Positions 1 through 8,300 of a stretch of DNA of 42,782 bases are shown piece by piece. The position numbers were made by a program, and so were the translations under genes. Location of the stretch: the NCBI GenBank assembly GCA_030595665.1, contig JAUVCV010000018.1, forward strand, positions 1-42,782. The letters are read 5' to 3'. The number at the start of each line of letters is the position of its first letter. Position 1 is the stretch's first letter. The DNA comes from Methanogenium sp. Lineage in GTDB: Archaea; Halobacteriota; Methanomicrobia; Methanomicrobiales; Methanomicrobiaceae. A model generated the notes under the pieces. The model had not been told where the DNA came from. It searched no databases and saw only the letters and a list, made by a program, of their open reading frames with translations.

Positions 1-116
1 CTTAGGTCAGGTTATCCACGTGTTACTGAGCAGTCCGCTGAGGGTCTAAACCCTCTCAACTCGCATGGCTTAATCGAACCCCGATAGCAGTGACCTCTGG
101 CAGGATCAACCAGAAT
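1..116 (-). rRNA. rrs: 16S ribosomal RNA, 5' end (partial)
   Basis: The complement of this stretch reads as the first ~116 nt of an archaeal small-subunit rRNA. It begins ATTCTGGTTGATCCTGCC, continues with the conserved 5' central pseudoknot region, and reaches the stretch around GTAACACGTGG. The gene runs leftwards off the window, so only the 5' end is present. The 5' boundary at about 116 is placed by analogy with other archaeal 16S genes that start a few bases before GGTTGATCC. The sequence type is euryarchaeal and agrees with the methanogen gene content of the window. Confidence 0.97.
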
Positions 117-908
117 TAATTTCTTGAAGTAGGCAAACTGAATGTTCAGATTTGCTTATCAAAGCACACATTGCTTATTTGTTAAAGGATATTAGCGGTT
201 ACTAAATAAATTTCCGCATTGCCAATGCCAACGTCAGAACCGACACTCCCATCTGAGCGATTTCGGTTCTCCATCAAAATCTCGGACTCTAATATACACG
301 CTAAAGGTTGATAAACCCTCGCATTTCCGTTTGAAGTCCGGAGATTATTCCCTGCAGCATCCGGAAAAATCCGGATGACCACAGAGTGTCATATTTCTAT
401 GATATCTTGTATGCCTGCAGAGCAAACGCAGGGTGTTTCACCCCCGATTGTCCCAGCCATTCGACCTAACTAAGTGGTAACTTACAGGCTATAAAGATTC
501 GCATTTCATTCTGCAAACCGCCTCTCGGAACTCCAAAAAAGGCCCCACAGGTTAGTGACTCCAATAGTATTGGCACCCATTAGGGGCAGGAGACACGTCA
601 GAATGTTAACATCGCCTTCAATGTAAAGCAGGAAAGGGCATCGGAGAGATAAACGCGCAGAGCCATTAAACACCTCTTTTTGCAAAAACCTGGCAAAAAT
701 CCCATCTTCTTTGAAATCATCAGACTACATTATCACCCCAAAAGGTAATGAAAACACCCCCAGCCTGTCATTTCCTTGGAAAAAACCCGGATTGAGCTAC
801 CAGACCCCTAAAAAACAAGAACACGCACAAAACAGGGAAACGTAAGAAGATCCACCCATCTCTGCCGCAAAAAAATCCAGCTCAGGCAATCCCCCTGCAG
901 ACACATCT
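117..908 (-). other. rRNA operon promoter/leader region, no gene seen
   Basis: This is about 790 bases of non-coding sequence upstream of the 16S gene. No convincing ORF or tRNA was found. It contains several small dyads: AGAACCGA at 236-243 against TCGGTTCT at 263-270; GCATTG/CAATGC at 216-228; and a 7-bp stem with a 6-nt loop at 358-377 (CATCCGG/CCGGATG). The part next to the gene probably carries the 5' half of the 16S processing stem. The 3' half lies outside the window, so the pairing cannot be checked. More than one TATA-like element is present, so multiple rRNA promoters are possible. Confidence 0.7.
201..216 (-). promoter_or_regulatory. Candidate rRNA promoter (BRE + TATA box)
   Basis: On the minus strand this reads GCGGAAATTTATTTAG, close to the archaeal BRE (CGAAA-type) followed by a TATA box (TTTATATA-type). 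Start of transcription would be expected about 25 nt downstream, near 175-182, giving a leader of roughly 60-65 nt before 16S. A second, weaker TATA-like element (CTTTATAG after GCGAAT, about 490-502) could be a distal promoter. Confidence 0.5.
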
Positions 909-1142
909 TCAGATGCCCAGCCAGAAGATCAGAGAGTAGAAGAGAATCAAATCATAGACTGTATGCGTAACAGCACTGACCGTGGTGCAATAATATCTCC
1001 GGATGAAAGCAAAGATGATACTTGCCAAAAAGACCGAGAGCACTCCGTCCCAGTTGTACTGGAAGGCACATGCAGTGCGGCAAAGATGGCAAAAAAGTGG
1101 AACTACCTTCTCCTCACCCACCCCCATATCACCCGACGCCAT
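909..1142 (-). CDS. Possible small membrane protein
   Basis: Open frame of 77 codons with two hydrophobic stretches, VLSVFLASIIFAFI and YDLILFYSLIFWLGI, separated by a basic, Tyr-rich segment. That is the look of a two-helix membrane protein. A CHLC pair near the N-terminus could bind a metal. The annotated ATG has no ribosome binding site; a GTG at about 1121 is preceded at good spacing by GGTGAT and would give about 70 residues. It lies upstream of, and in the same direction as, the rRNA operon. The overlapping plus-strand frame (963-1241) is hydrophilic and unlike a protein. I do not recognise the family. Confidence 0.4.
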   Translation of the reverse strand: MASGDMGVGEEKVVPLFCHLCRTACAFQYNWDGVLSVFLASIIFAFIRRYYCTTVSAVTHTVYDLILFYSLIFWLGI

Positions 1143-1262
1143 ACGTCAAATAAGGACATGTATCAATCAACAGACAAGTCAGAGGTTTTGAATAAACAAT
1201 GTGACAATTATCAGAAAAGTTACATGATTAATAAAAAGTGAAGAACGGGGCCAGAAGCATCC

Positions 1263-1976
1263 CTATCCCCTATTCACTTCCCTAATCAACCTCATCATCA
1301 TCCTCGCCGCAGCCGTCACATCATCCTGTGCCACCACCGCAGAAATAACAGCCGCCGAATCAGCACCGGCCCAGAAAACGTCCTGTACATTCGCGGGCCC
1401 TATGCCACCAATCCCAACGAGCGGCACGCCGGGAACCGCATCCCGGATCTCCTGCAGGAGAAGAAGGCCACGGACCGCACCAGCATCCGCCTTCGTGGTT
1501 GTGGGGAAGACCGGGCCGAGGGCGACATAATCTGCTCCCTCATCCACCGCCCGGCAGGCTTCTTCTACGGATCCGACCGACACACCAATGATGAATCTAT
1601 TGGGAGCATCAGGCCCGCTGGGAAAAGCCGCCTCAGCAGCAGCCCGTGCTTCCTGAACTGAGCCATCACTCTGACCCAGATGCACCCCGTCGGCGCCGGA
1701 TGCGATGGCCACATCAAGGGAATCGTTCACCACAAAGAGGGCGTCATACCCGGCTATCGCTTCACGGACGGCGATTGCCTCCCGGAGGAGAGATGCCGAC
1801 GACAGGTGTTTGTCCCGCAACTGAATAATGCCCGCCCCCCCTGCCACGGCAGAGGAGGCAATCTCCGCGTGAGATCGATCCTTGCCAATCACCGTATCGG
1901 TGACAACATAGAGTGCAGGGATGCTGATCTGTTCCAACCAGTCTGCCGGTCGGGATATATTTCTGTGTTCAGCCAT
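1263..1976 (-). CDS. thiE: Thiamine-phosphate synthase
   Basis: Joins hydroxymethylpyrimidine diphosphate and hydroxyethylthiazole phosphate to make thiamine monophosphate. The protein is a TIM barrel of about 237 residues, normal for ThiE. Family motifs are visible: QLRDK (diphosphate-binding strand), FVVNDS, DGVHLGQSD, a threonine-rich GPVFPTTTK loop and GIGGI near the C-terminus. The start is taken as the ATG at 1976, preceded by GAGTTGAT at normal spacing; an upstream in-frame TTG at 1985 is less likely. It lies 53 bp downstream of thiM on the same strand, so the two form a thiazole-salvage operon. Confidence 0.95.
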   Translation of the reverse strand: MAEHRNISRPADWLEQISIPALYVVTDTVIGKDRSHAEIASSAVAGGAGIIQLRDKHLSSASLLREAIAVREAIAGYDALFVVNDSLDVAIASGADGVHLGQSDGSVQEARAAAEAAFPSGPDAPNRFIIGVSVGSVEEACRAVDEGADYVALGPVFPTTTKADAGAVRGLLLLQEIRDAVPGVPLVGIGGIGPANVQDVFWAGADSAAVISAVVAQDDVTAAARMMMRLIREVNRG

Positions 1977-2029
1977 AGGTATCAACTCTGAGTCTAATTT
2001 TTCAGTTCAGATATTATTCATATATCCGT

Positions 2030-2839
2030 TCAGACTGCACCCGCGTCCTTCACGTCAGCATGGGCCGCAAGGTCCTCTCCGGTGAGGTTCGCCATCTCAT
2101 CAAAGAGTGCTGTCCGAAACGAATACGGGCCACGGGCCTGGGCAGCCGCCCGTTCCCCGGCACGGCCGAAGGCAGCACAGGCGGCCGCACACGACTCCAC
2201 CGGATCGGTTCCTGCCGCTGCAAAGGCACCCACCACAGACGCCGTCATGCACCCGGTTCCCGAGAGGCGGCCCATCAGAGGATTGCCATTTCTGACCACA
2301 AACGTCCGGTCACCGTCTGATATGTAGTCCTCAGGACCAGTCATCACCACAACCGTGCCGTACTTCCGGGCACAGGCAGCCGCCACTGCCGCAAAATCAC
2401 CCGCACACCCCACGGAGTCCACTCCGCGAACTTCCCCACCGATACCGGCAAGCACACCAATCTCACCGGCATTGCCCTTTAAAACGGCAATATCCAGTTC
2501 GGAGAGCAGCCGTTCACACGCTTCTGTCCGCATCGCCGTTGCCCCTGCCCCGACGGGGTCGAGGACAACCGGAATCCCACGAACATTGGCCACCTTTCCT
2601 GCAATAAGCATCGACTCCACCTGAGCAGAAGAAAGCGTCCCGATATTGAGCACAAGAGCGCCTGCCATCGCTGCCATCTCGCCCGCCTCCTCTGGTGCTG
2701 CCGCCATCACCGGTGCCCCCCCGGCACAGAGCGTGATGTTGGCACAGTCATTTATCGTTACGGTATTCGTGATATGGTGCACAAGCGGGTGGCAGGACCG
2801 CACCGCCGCCAGTTCGTCTGCAATTTTCTGAGAATCCAT
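2030..2839 (-). CDS. thiM: Hydroxyethylthiazole kinase
   Basis: Phosphorylates 4-methyl-5-(2-hydroxyethyl)thiazole with ATP, feeding ThiE; a salvage enzyme of the ribokinase-like superfamily. Its 269 residues are the usual length. The N-terminal [14 protein letters not shown] region is the substrate-binding signature, DPVGAG lies near residue 95, and GTGCM (Cys197) is the anion-hole and active-site segment. The ATG at 2839 is preceded by GGTGA at about 6 nt. It is the first gene of a thiM-thiE pair. The 5' flank carries an imperfect 8-bp hairpin (2909-2933) but no recognisable TPP riboswitch. Confidence 0.96.
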   Translation of the reverse strand: MDSQKIADELAAVRSCHPLVHHITNTVTINDCANITLCAGGAPVMAAAPEEAGEMAAMAGALVLNIGTLSSAQVESMLIAGKVANVRGIPVVLDPVGAGATAMRTEACERLLSELDIAVLKGNAGEIGVLAGIGGEVRGVDSVGCAGDFAAVAAACARKYGTVVVMTGPEDYISDGDRTFVVRNGNPLMGRLSGTGCMTASVVGAFAAAGTDPVESCAAACAAFGRAGERAAAQARGPYSFRTALFDEMANLTGEDLAAHADVKDAGAV

Positions 2840-2908
2840 AGATATTCACCGAACGTACATATGATATTGACTTTCAGACGTAAGAAGCGTTTTCACCCCG
2901 GCAACAAT

Positions 2909-2933
2909 CTGGGACACAAGAGACCGTGTCCAG
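2909..2933 (-). promoter_or_regulatory. Hairpin upstream of thiM
   Basis: CTGGGACAC at 2909-2917 pairs with GTGTCCAG at 2926-2933, leaving one bulged G and an 8-nt loop. It lies about 70-95 nt upstream of the thiM start and could be in its leader if transcription starts near the TATA-like stretch at about 2980-2995. The conserved TPP-aptamer segments (CTGAGA, and ACCTGATCTGG-like) are absent. Function unknown. Confidence 0.3.
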
Positions 2934-3131
2934 GGAACCCTGCCCCAGCCACTTAGATACCACCTGAACGGACAGGACTATACATACAGGAATAATATCG
3001 GAAGATATATCCTCACTCCCACATACCGGATCATAGGGGTAGCATCATATGTTTGGGTGGGGAATGGAATCATCTCAGCATAATAGTACACACGTTCACG
3101 ATCGTTCGGGAATCATCAGGGGAACATCAGA

Positions 3132-4540
3132 ATGAACCGTGACCTGCTTTCAAAATTAACCATATACTCGCCTCATATGACGATGATGGGCTACCCCCTC
3201 ATCTATACTATGATTATTGGCGGCCCGTTCGTCTCGATTGTGCTTGCAGCCATCGCATCCCTAGGTGCAATTATGTTTCTGAATTACCTCAGGGAAAATA
3301 GTCATATCTGGTGGATAGGAATGCTCTACCCCTGCTCCTATTCCTGATAATAATCATGGAAATATTCACCCTTGCATCCCCGGAATTATTCATGCCGGCA
3401 GGGGAGGGTATGACACCCGCAAGACTGAGCGGGATGTTGTATTTATTCATCGTCCCCGTTTCACTTCTGTTCTTTGCCGCGATGACACCGGAGTTCAGAA
3501 AGATTATGAGAATTCCGATTGTGATTGCCGTATTCATCAGCATTCTCATGCTCGTCCCAATGTATGAGACCCTGTCCTATGCATTCTTCCCTCCGGATGG
3601 GGGCATGATTACCGATGTAACGAACGGATTTATCATACTAATACTCGTTGGATTCTGCGGCATTCCCCCTCTTGTGGTTTTTGGACTGATTAACAGCCTT
3701 CAGATTTCCAAAAGGATACGACCGGAACTATCGGATAAAAACATAGATGAGAGGGAAGGAAAACAGGTGACCGGAAACACGATGAAAACCGTCGGAATCG
3801 CTACGGTTCTTGCACTCGTGGTGCTCATTACCGGAATATACTTTTTCCTCGGAGTTACAGGGGAAGAAGAACTTCCGGTACCGGTACCAAACGCCACAAT
3901 TGATCATACCAAAAAATATGACGACGTTGACTTTGGAATAACACCCACGGTAAAAAAATACAAAAACGTGGTCTTTAACATTGAAAAAATAAAAGACACG
4001 ATTGAAAAAGAAGGTGCACTTGAAATCAGGATAGACGGCTTTGAGAGAAGAATAGCACTTGAAAAATCCGAAACACTGCTGGGCGGTGCAAATGCGGATC
4101 TCATATCATACACCGGTACCGGTGACGGAAAATTTCACGAGCACATATCCATCGGAAACAAATCGTTCATCCTCTGGATTCGAATGAACGGAGTAGACTA
4201 TTTTATCGACACCACAACCCTTGAGGACAACAGAGGCCGCCTCGTCCACTACATCTATACCTCCGGGGATGTCGGATGGTCAGAGGAGCATAAGAATCTG
4301 AGCGGCCACACACTGGCACCCCGGTATCTCGGAGACACCATACCCGAAACCGACAGGGAAATCTATGAATTTTCAGAAGAGGACTTTTCAACATTCCCGG
4401 TTACCGGACGTTTCCTAAAATACGGTGCGGGCAATCTCGAACTTACCAATAAGGAAGCAGGAGAGATACGGGATCTTTTCGGCGGGAAAGCGGTACACTA
4501 CAACGGTCATTATTATGACCTGGATTTTATTACCGCCTAA
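3132..4540 (+). pseudogene. Membrane protein interrupted by a frameshift
   Basis: Two overlapping open frames, 3132-3347 and 3311-4540, read as one gene. The first starts at ATG 3132 with GGGGA upstream and encodes two membrane segments, but it ends in a non-hydrophobic tail (PCSYS). The second, from a GTG without ribosome binding site, begins mid-helix with LPLLLFLIIIMEI. One extra C in the CCCC run at 3329-3332 would join them as GMLYP-LLLFLIIIM, giving about 469 residues. The product would have several N-terminal membrane helices, one more near residue 220, then a soluble domain of about 220 residues. It may be a real mutation or a base-call error. I do not recognise the family. Confidence 0.65.
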
Positions 4541-4546
4541 AAAAAG

Positions 4547-4963
4547 TTAGTGCTGGTGTTCAGCGTGGCTGCCTTTCTTCTCTTCCCACGCTTCAAGCCC
4601 ATGTTGCGTACGATAATCATTAATCGCCGCATGAATCGATTCTTCTGCAAGGACAGAACAGTGCAGTTTCTGGGGTGGCAGACCCTCCAGTGCTTCTGCA
4701 ACCGCCTTATTGGAAAGATCCCAGGCCTCTTTCAGGGTCTTGCCCTTGATCATCTCGGTTGCCATGCTAGATGATGCCACCGCCGCTCCGCACCCAAAGG
4801 TCTGGAACTTCACGTCTGTGATGACATCGTCTTCCACCTTCAGATATATCTTCATAATATCTCCGCACTGGGCATTGCCGACCTCGCCGGTACCATTCGC
4901 ATCCTCAATAACACCCTGGTTTCTCGGGTGCTCAAAATGATCCATCACCTTCTCGTTATACAT
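4547..4963 (-). CDS. iscU: Fe-S cluster scaffold protein IscU/NifU N-terminal type
   Basis: Scaffold on which Fe-S clusters are built with sulfur from IscS. It has 138 residues, typical for IscU. The three cluster-ligand cysteines are present: Cys33 in NAQCGD (with Asp35), Cys58 in FGCGAA and Cys102 in LHCSVLAEE. The C-terminal His-rich tail (HAEHQH) is an addition. The strong ribosome binding site GGAGGAGAT precedes ATG 4963. It lies 13 bp after iscS, so the two are one operon. It converges with the upstream membrane protein gene with only 6 bp between stops. Confidence 0.95.
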   Translation of the reverse strand: MYNEKVMDHFEHPRNQGVIEDANGTGEVGNAQCGDIMKIYLKVEDDVITDVKFQTFGCGAAVASSSMATEMIKGKTLKEAWDLSNKAVAEALEGLPPQKLHCSVLAEESIHAAINDYRTQHGLEAWEEKKGSHAEHQH

Positions 4964-4976
4964 CTCTTATCTCCTC

Positions 4977-6164
4977 CTATGACTGACTCCTCAGCTCCGG
5001 CGGCGTCAGGGGCGACATATCCCGCAGGTGCTGCACGACATCTTTCACCGCACCTATCACATAGTCAACATCTTCTGCGGTCGTCTCCTCCCCCAGGGTC
5101 AGGCGCAGCGAACCGTGCACCACATCATGCGGAAGACCACAAGCAATCAGCACATGGGACGGCTCCAGGGATTTGGAACTGCAGGCGCTGCCAGTCGATG
5201 CCGCAATCCCCCAGCGGTTGAGTAAGAGCAGGATAGACTCCCCTTCAATAAACTCAAAGACCACATTCACATTGTTCGGCAGACGCTTATCCGGGTGGCC
5301 GTTCAGGTAGGTGTTTGGAATGGCAAGCATCCCTTCCGTCAGCCGGTCACGCAATGTTGTAACCCGCTTTGCATTCTCTGCCATATCCGCAACCGCAAGA
5401 GAAAGCGCCAGCCCCATTCCAACGATGCCCGGCACATTCTCAGTCCCCGCACGCCGGCCCCGCTCCTGTGCACCACCGTGCATCAGAGGATCAAGCCGCA
5501 CCCCGGGCCCAATATAAAGGGCCCCAGTTCCCTTCGGGCCGTGGAACTTGTGGCCTGAGAGTGACAACAGATCAATATTCTGTGCACCCACATCAACCGG
5601 AATATGCCCCACTGCCTGCACCGCATCGGTGTGAAAGAGGACACTGTGCTTTCTTGCAATAGCACCAATCTCTGCGATGGGCTCGATAGTGCCCACCTCA
5701 TTATTTGCCATCATCACAGTGATGAGAATCGTCTCATCGGTGATTGCATTCTCCACATCCGCAGGATCAACCATCCCGAAACGATCCACCGGGAGACAGG
5801 TAACAGAAAAACCCTGTTTCTCCAGCCACTCACACGTGTGAGAAATTGCATGGTGCTCGATTACCGTCGTGATGATGTGGTTTCCCTTTGCTTTCCTGGC
5901 AAAAGCAATCCCTTTAACAGCCCAGTTGTCCGACTCTGTGCCACCGCTCGTAAAATAGATCTGCTTTGGTTCAGCACCGATGGCCACCGCCACTTGTTCC
6001 CGTGCCTTTTCCACCGCCTCCCGTGAAACCTTTGCCAGATCATACAGGGAGGAGGGGTTGCCAAATGTGCCCGTCATATAGGGGACCATCGCCTCTGCAA
6101 CATCCTGACGGGTTGCTGTCGTTGCCGCATGGTCCATGTACACCAGTCGCTTTTCAGTATTCAT
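4977..6164 (-). CDS. iscS: Cysteine desulfurase (IscS/NifS type)
   Basis: PLP enzyme that takes sulfur from cysteine as a persulfide and hands it to IscU. From the ATG at 6164 the protein is 395 residues. The start is chosen because GGAAGG lies just upstream and VYMDHAATT follows directly; the longer open frame to 6254 adds non-homologous residues. Visible features are GGTESDN, HHAI at 104-107, Lys206 in SGHKFHGPKG (PLP Schiff base) and Cys328 in GSACSS (persulfide). It is followed immediately by iscU. The gap to cofH contains a T8 run on the minus strand (6259-6266), a likely terminator for cofH. Confidence 0.96.
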   Translation of the reverse strand: MNTEKRLVYMDHAATTATRQDVAEAMVPYMTGTFGNPSSLYDLAKVSREAVEKAREQVAVAIGAEPKQIYFTSGGTESDNWAVKGIAFARKAKGNHIITTVIEHHAISHTCEWLEKQGFSVTCLPVDRFGMVDPADVENAITDETILITVMMANNEVGTIEPIAEIGAIARKHSVLFHTDAVQAVGHIPVDVGAQNIDLLSLSGHKFHGPKGTGALYIGPGVRLDPLMHGGAQERGRRAGTENVPGIVGMGLALSLAVADMAENAKRVTTLRDRLTEGMLAIPNTYLNGHPDKRLPNNVNVVFEFIEGESILLLLNRWGIAASTGSACSSKSLEPSHVLIACGLPHDVVHGSLRLTLGEETTAEDVDYVIGAVKDVVQHLRDMSPLTPPELRSQS

Positions 6165-6289
6165 ATCGTATTTCCTTCCGTTCCAAATATATACAGACGG
6201 GGGTTTCCACTGAGGCACAATAAACATATGCCAGCGTTTCCCTGCAAGAGACACCGGTTAAAAAAAAGGGCAGAAACCCCATACAGCCT

Positions 6290-7369
6290 TCAGTCGAGGA
6301 GTTCGTAGACAGTCGTTCGCCTTCGCAAAACCCTTCCGAGGTCATCTGTTATTCGTTTCATGGCAGCAGGGTCAAAGTAATCGGCTGCCGATGCACCGGC
6401 TTCCACCGAGACTTCGTCAGTGAACATTGTCCCCCCTAAGTCATTGCCCCCGGCAAGCAAACCAAGCGAGGCCATACGCTCACCGATTTTCCCCCATGAT
6501 ATCTGGATGTTGGATATATTATCGAAAAAGAGACGCGATACCGCAAACATCAGTATATCCTCCCGTCCAATAGAACCACCTGTGACAAGCCCTGCCTTTT
6601 CCAGTGGCGTATTTTCATGAATAAACGGCAGAGGAATAAACTCCGTAAATCCTCCGGTCTCATCCTGTATATCCCGTATAACCCCGAAGTGTTCGGCCCG
6701 TTCATCTGCCGTGTCCAGTGAACCATACATAATGGTCGCGGTTGACTTCAACCCCAGATTATGGGCTTCAACAATAATCCGGGACCACTCGGCAGTTGGA
6801 ATCTTGTTCGGGCAGAACTTTTGGCGTACAGAGTCAACCAAAATTTCAGCTCCCGTGCCCTGTATCGTCCCAAGGCCTGCGTCCCTGGCCATCTCTACCA
6901 CTTCGGCTGTCGTGATCCCACTCATCTTCGCCGCCCAGGTGATCTCATCCGGACTCATCGTGTGAATATCGGCCTCCGGCAGAATGTCATGGGCAATACC
7001 GATCATCTCTACATATCGCTCAGCAGTGAAATCTGGATTCACCCCGGACAAAAAGCAGAGTTCTGTTACCTTACGTTCCTTTGCAAGAGTGACCTGTGCC
7101 CGGATGCCTGCATCCCCCACATCATACGCATCCGGTGCCCCCGCAGGCCTGCCAAATGCACAGAACCGACAGAGATTCCGGCATATATTGGTGACATGAA
7201 TATTCTGGTTACGCACATAGGTAACCACATCACCCACAGTCTGTTCACGGATGATATCTGCTGCGGCAGCAATCTCCCATACATCAGAACCGCGTGCCTT
7301 CAGAAGCCCTGCTGCCTCAGCAGAAGTGAGCCGGTGCCCTTCGAGGACATCTTCAAGTAGCTCTTTCAT
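6290..7369 (-). CDS. cofH: FO synthase subunit 2 (CofH radical SAM enzyme)
   Basis: Couples 5-amino-6-ribitylaminouracil to tyrosine-derived 4-hydroxybenzyl in 7,8-didemethyl-8-hydroxy-5-deazariboflavin synthesis, the chromophore of coenzyme F420. The radical-SAM cysteines are Cys63, Cys67 and Cys70 in CRNLCRFCAFGRP, a pattern that distinguishes CofH from CofG. About 359 residues. Two starts are possible: TTG 7378, or ATG 7369 preceded by AAGGGA and TTGATC; I prefer the ATG. CofG, the partner, is not in the window. F420 is the hydride carrier of methanogenesis, so this is a core gene here. Confidence 0.93.
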   Translation of the reverse strand: MKELLEDVLEGHRLTSAEAAGLLKARGSDVWEIAAAADIIREQTVGDVVTYVRNQNIHVTNICRNLCRFCAFGRPAGAPDAYDVGDAGIRAQVTLAKERKVTELCFLSGVNPDFTAERYVEMIGIAHDILPEADIHTMSPDEITWAAKMSGITTAEVVEMARDAGLGTIQGTGAEILVDSVRQKFCPNKIPTAEWSRIIVEAHNLGLKSTATIMYGSLDTADERAEHFGVIRDIQDETGGFTEFIPLPFIHENTPLEKAGLVTGGSIGREDILMFAVSRLFFDNISNIQISWGKIGERMASLGLLAGGNDLGGTMFTDEVSVEAGASAADYFDPAAMKRITDDLGRVLRRRTTVYELLD

Positions 7370-7402
7370 CTGGATCAATTCCCTTGATGACGTGTGAGCG
7401 TA

Positions 7403-7442
7403 GAGGTAAAAAAGAGTTGTGAATGATTCCTGAAAACAGGAA
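7403..7442 (-). terminator. Possible terminator after signal peptidase
   Basis: A perfect 6-bp stem with AAAA loop (TTCCTG at 7427-7432, CAGGAA at 7437-7442) lies 15 bp past the signal peptidase stop. On the minus strand a CTTTTTT tract follows at about 7408-7415. Both are in the gap before cofH and suggest separate transcription units. Confidence 0.4.
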
Positions 7443-7456
7443 CCAAATTATGGTAT

Positions 7457-8209
7457 TCAGCGTTTTTTGCCGGATTTTGCAGCACTTTTTTTGGAAGAAC
7501 CCGTTTTTTTACTGTCCTTCTTCCCGAAAGGTGCTGCATTTGCGGTATCTTTCCCTCCCTTACCATTCGCTTCACGTCTTCGGGAATACCACTCCCAGAC
7601 GATGAGAGAAGCGATGATGAGCACCGCAAACTTGACAATATGCAGGGGCAGATACCCGACAACCGGTATCGCAAAGAGTGCCTTGCCTACAATCCACTCC
7701 TTCTTCACCGGCTGAATGGCACCAATGCCCTGATAATAAGCATCCTGATCACTGATCTGATTATTATCCCCCTTAGTGATGTAGCCGGGCTCAGTGGTGT
7801 TATCATACCAGGTAATGGCCCTGTGGATAATCGGGTGCACCGATGTGTCACCGTTTGGCTTGTAAATTATTACATCACCGTAGACCATGTTGCCCTGCAG
7901 GTCAGCGGACGTTGCAAACTTTGCATACCCGGTTTGTTGTCCCTCTGCCCAGGAGGTGAGTGTCCCATACCGATCCGGGGCGACCACAAAGACAAGATCC
8001 CCCACATTCATATTCGGGACCATGCTCTCTGACTCCACCGCGACGACAGCAGGCCAGGTGCCGGAGACCAAAAAGAGGAAGAGTGCAACCCCGCCGACGA
8101 CACACAGCACCCAGAGAATATCACGAACCATGCCTGCCTTCGGGTCTTCACTCTTCAAAAATCGCTGCACCTGGGTAACCACCCCAAGGTTCCGGCGCTG
8201 TTCCTTCAT
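7457..8209 (-). CDS. Signal peptidase I, archaeal (S26B)
   Basis: Membrane serine protease that removes signal peptides outside the cytoplasmic membrane. Taking ATG 8209 (MKEQRR) gives 250 residues; ATG 8221 is also possible. A membrane helix at about 29-52 is followed by the SESMVPNM box with catalytic Ser62. HPIIHR follows, with His129 replacing the bacterial Lys, and KGDNN and SDQD supply the archaeal Asp residues. A second membrane helix lies at about 190-207. The C-terminal ~40 residues are a very Lys/Ser-rich tail. It diverges from the PolD gene with about 91 bp between starts. The giant surface protein and beta-propeller in this window are plausible substrates. Confidence 0.93.
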   Translation of the reverse strand: MKEQRRNLGVVTQVQRFLKSEDPKAGMVRDILWVLCVVGGVALFLFLVSGTWPAVVAVESESMVPNMNVGDLVFVVAPDRYGTLTSWAEGQQTGYAKFATSADLQGNMVYGDVIIYKPNGDTSVHPIIHRAITWYDNTTEPGYITKGDNNQISDQDAYYQGIGAIQPVKKEWIVGKALFAIPVVGYLPLHIVKFAVLIIASLIVWEWYSRRREANGKGGKDTANAAPFGKKDSKKTGSSKKSAAKSGKKR

Positions 8210-8300
8210 ATACAGTACCATACTCTTCAGAACATATGAAAGATGGGGCAAACACGCCACTTCGTATGGGTTTTTACCACCTGAACCCCAACCTGTTTGT

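Noticed and set aside
216..228. GCATTG/CAATGC dyad in the rRNA leader as a second site for the HTH-PAS regulator
   Set aside because: Same hexamer as at 23262-23288 but with a 1-bp centre and a different arrangement; a single hexamer match is likely chance.
182..382. 66-codon frame in the rRNA leader
   Set aside because: It overlaps the promoter and hairpin elements of the rRNA operon, has no ribosome binding site and no protein-like composition.
963..1241. 92-codon plus-strand frame
   Set aside because: Low-complexity polar sequence, opposite the more protein-like two-helix frame; no ribosome binding site.
2840..3000. TPP riboswitch upstream of thiM
   Set aside because: The gene context suggested it, but the conserved aptamer segments are not present in the leader; only a simple hairpin is seen.
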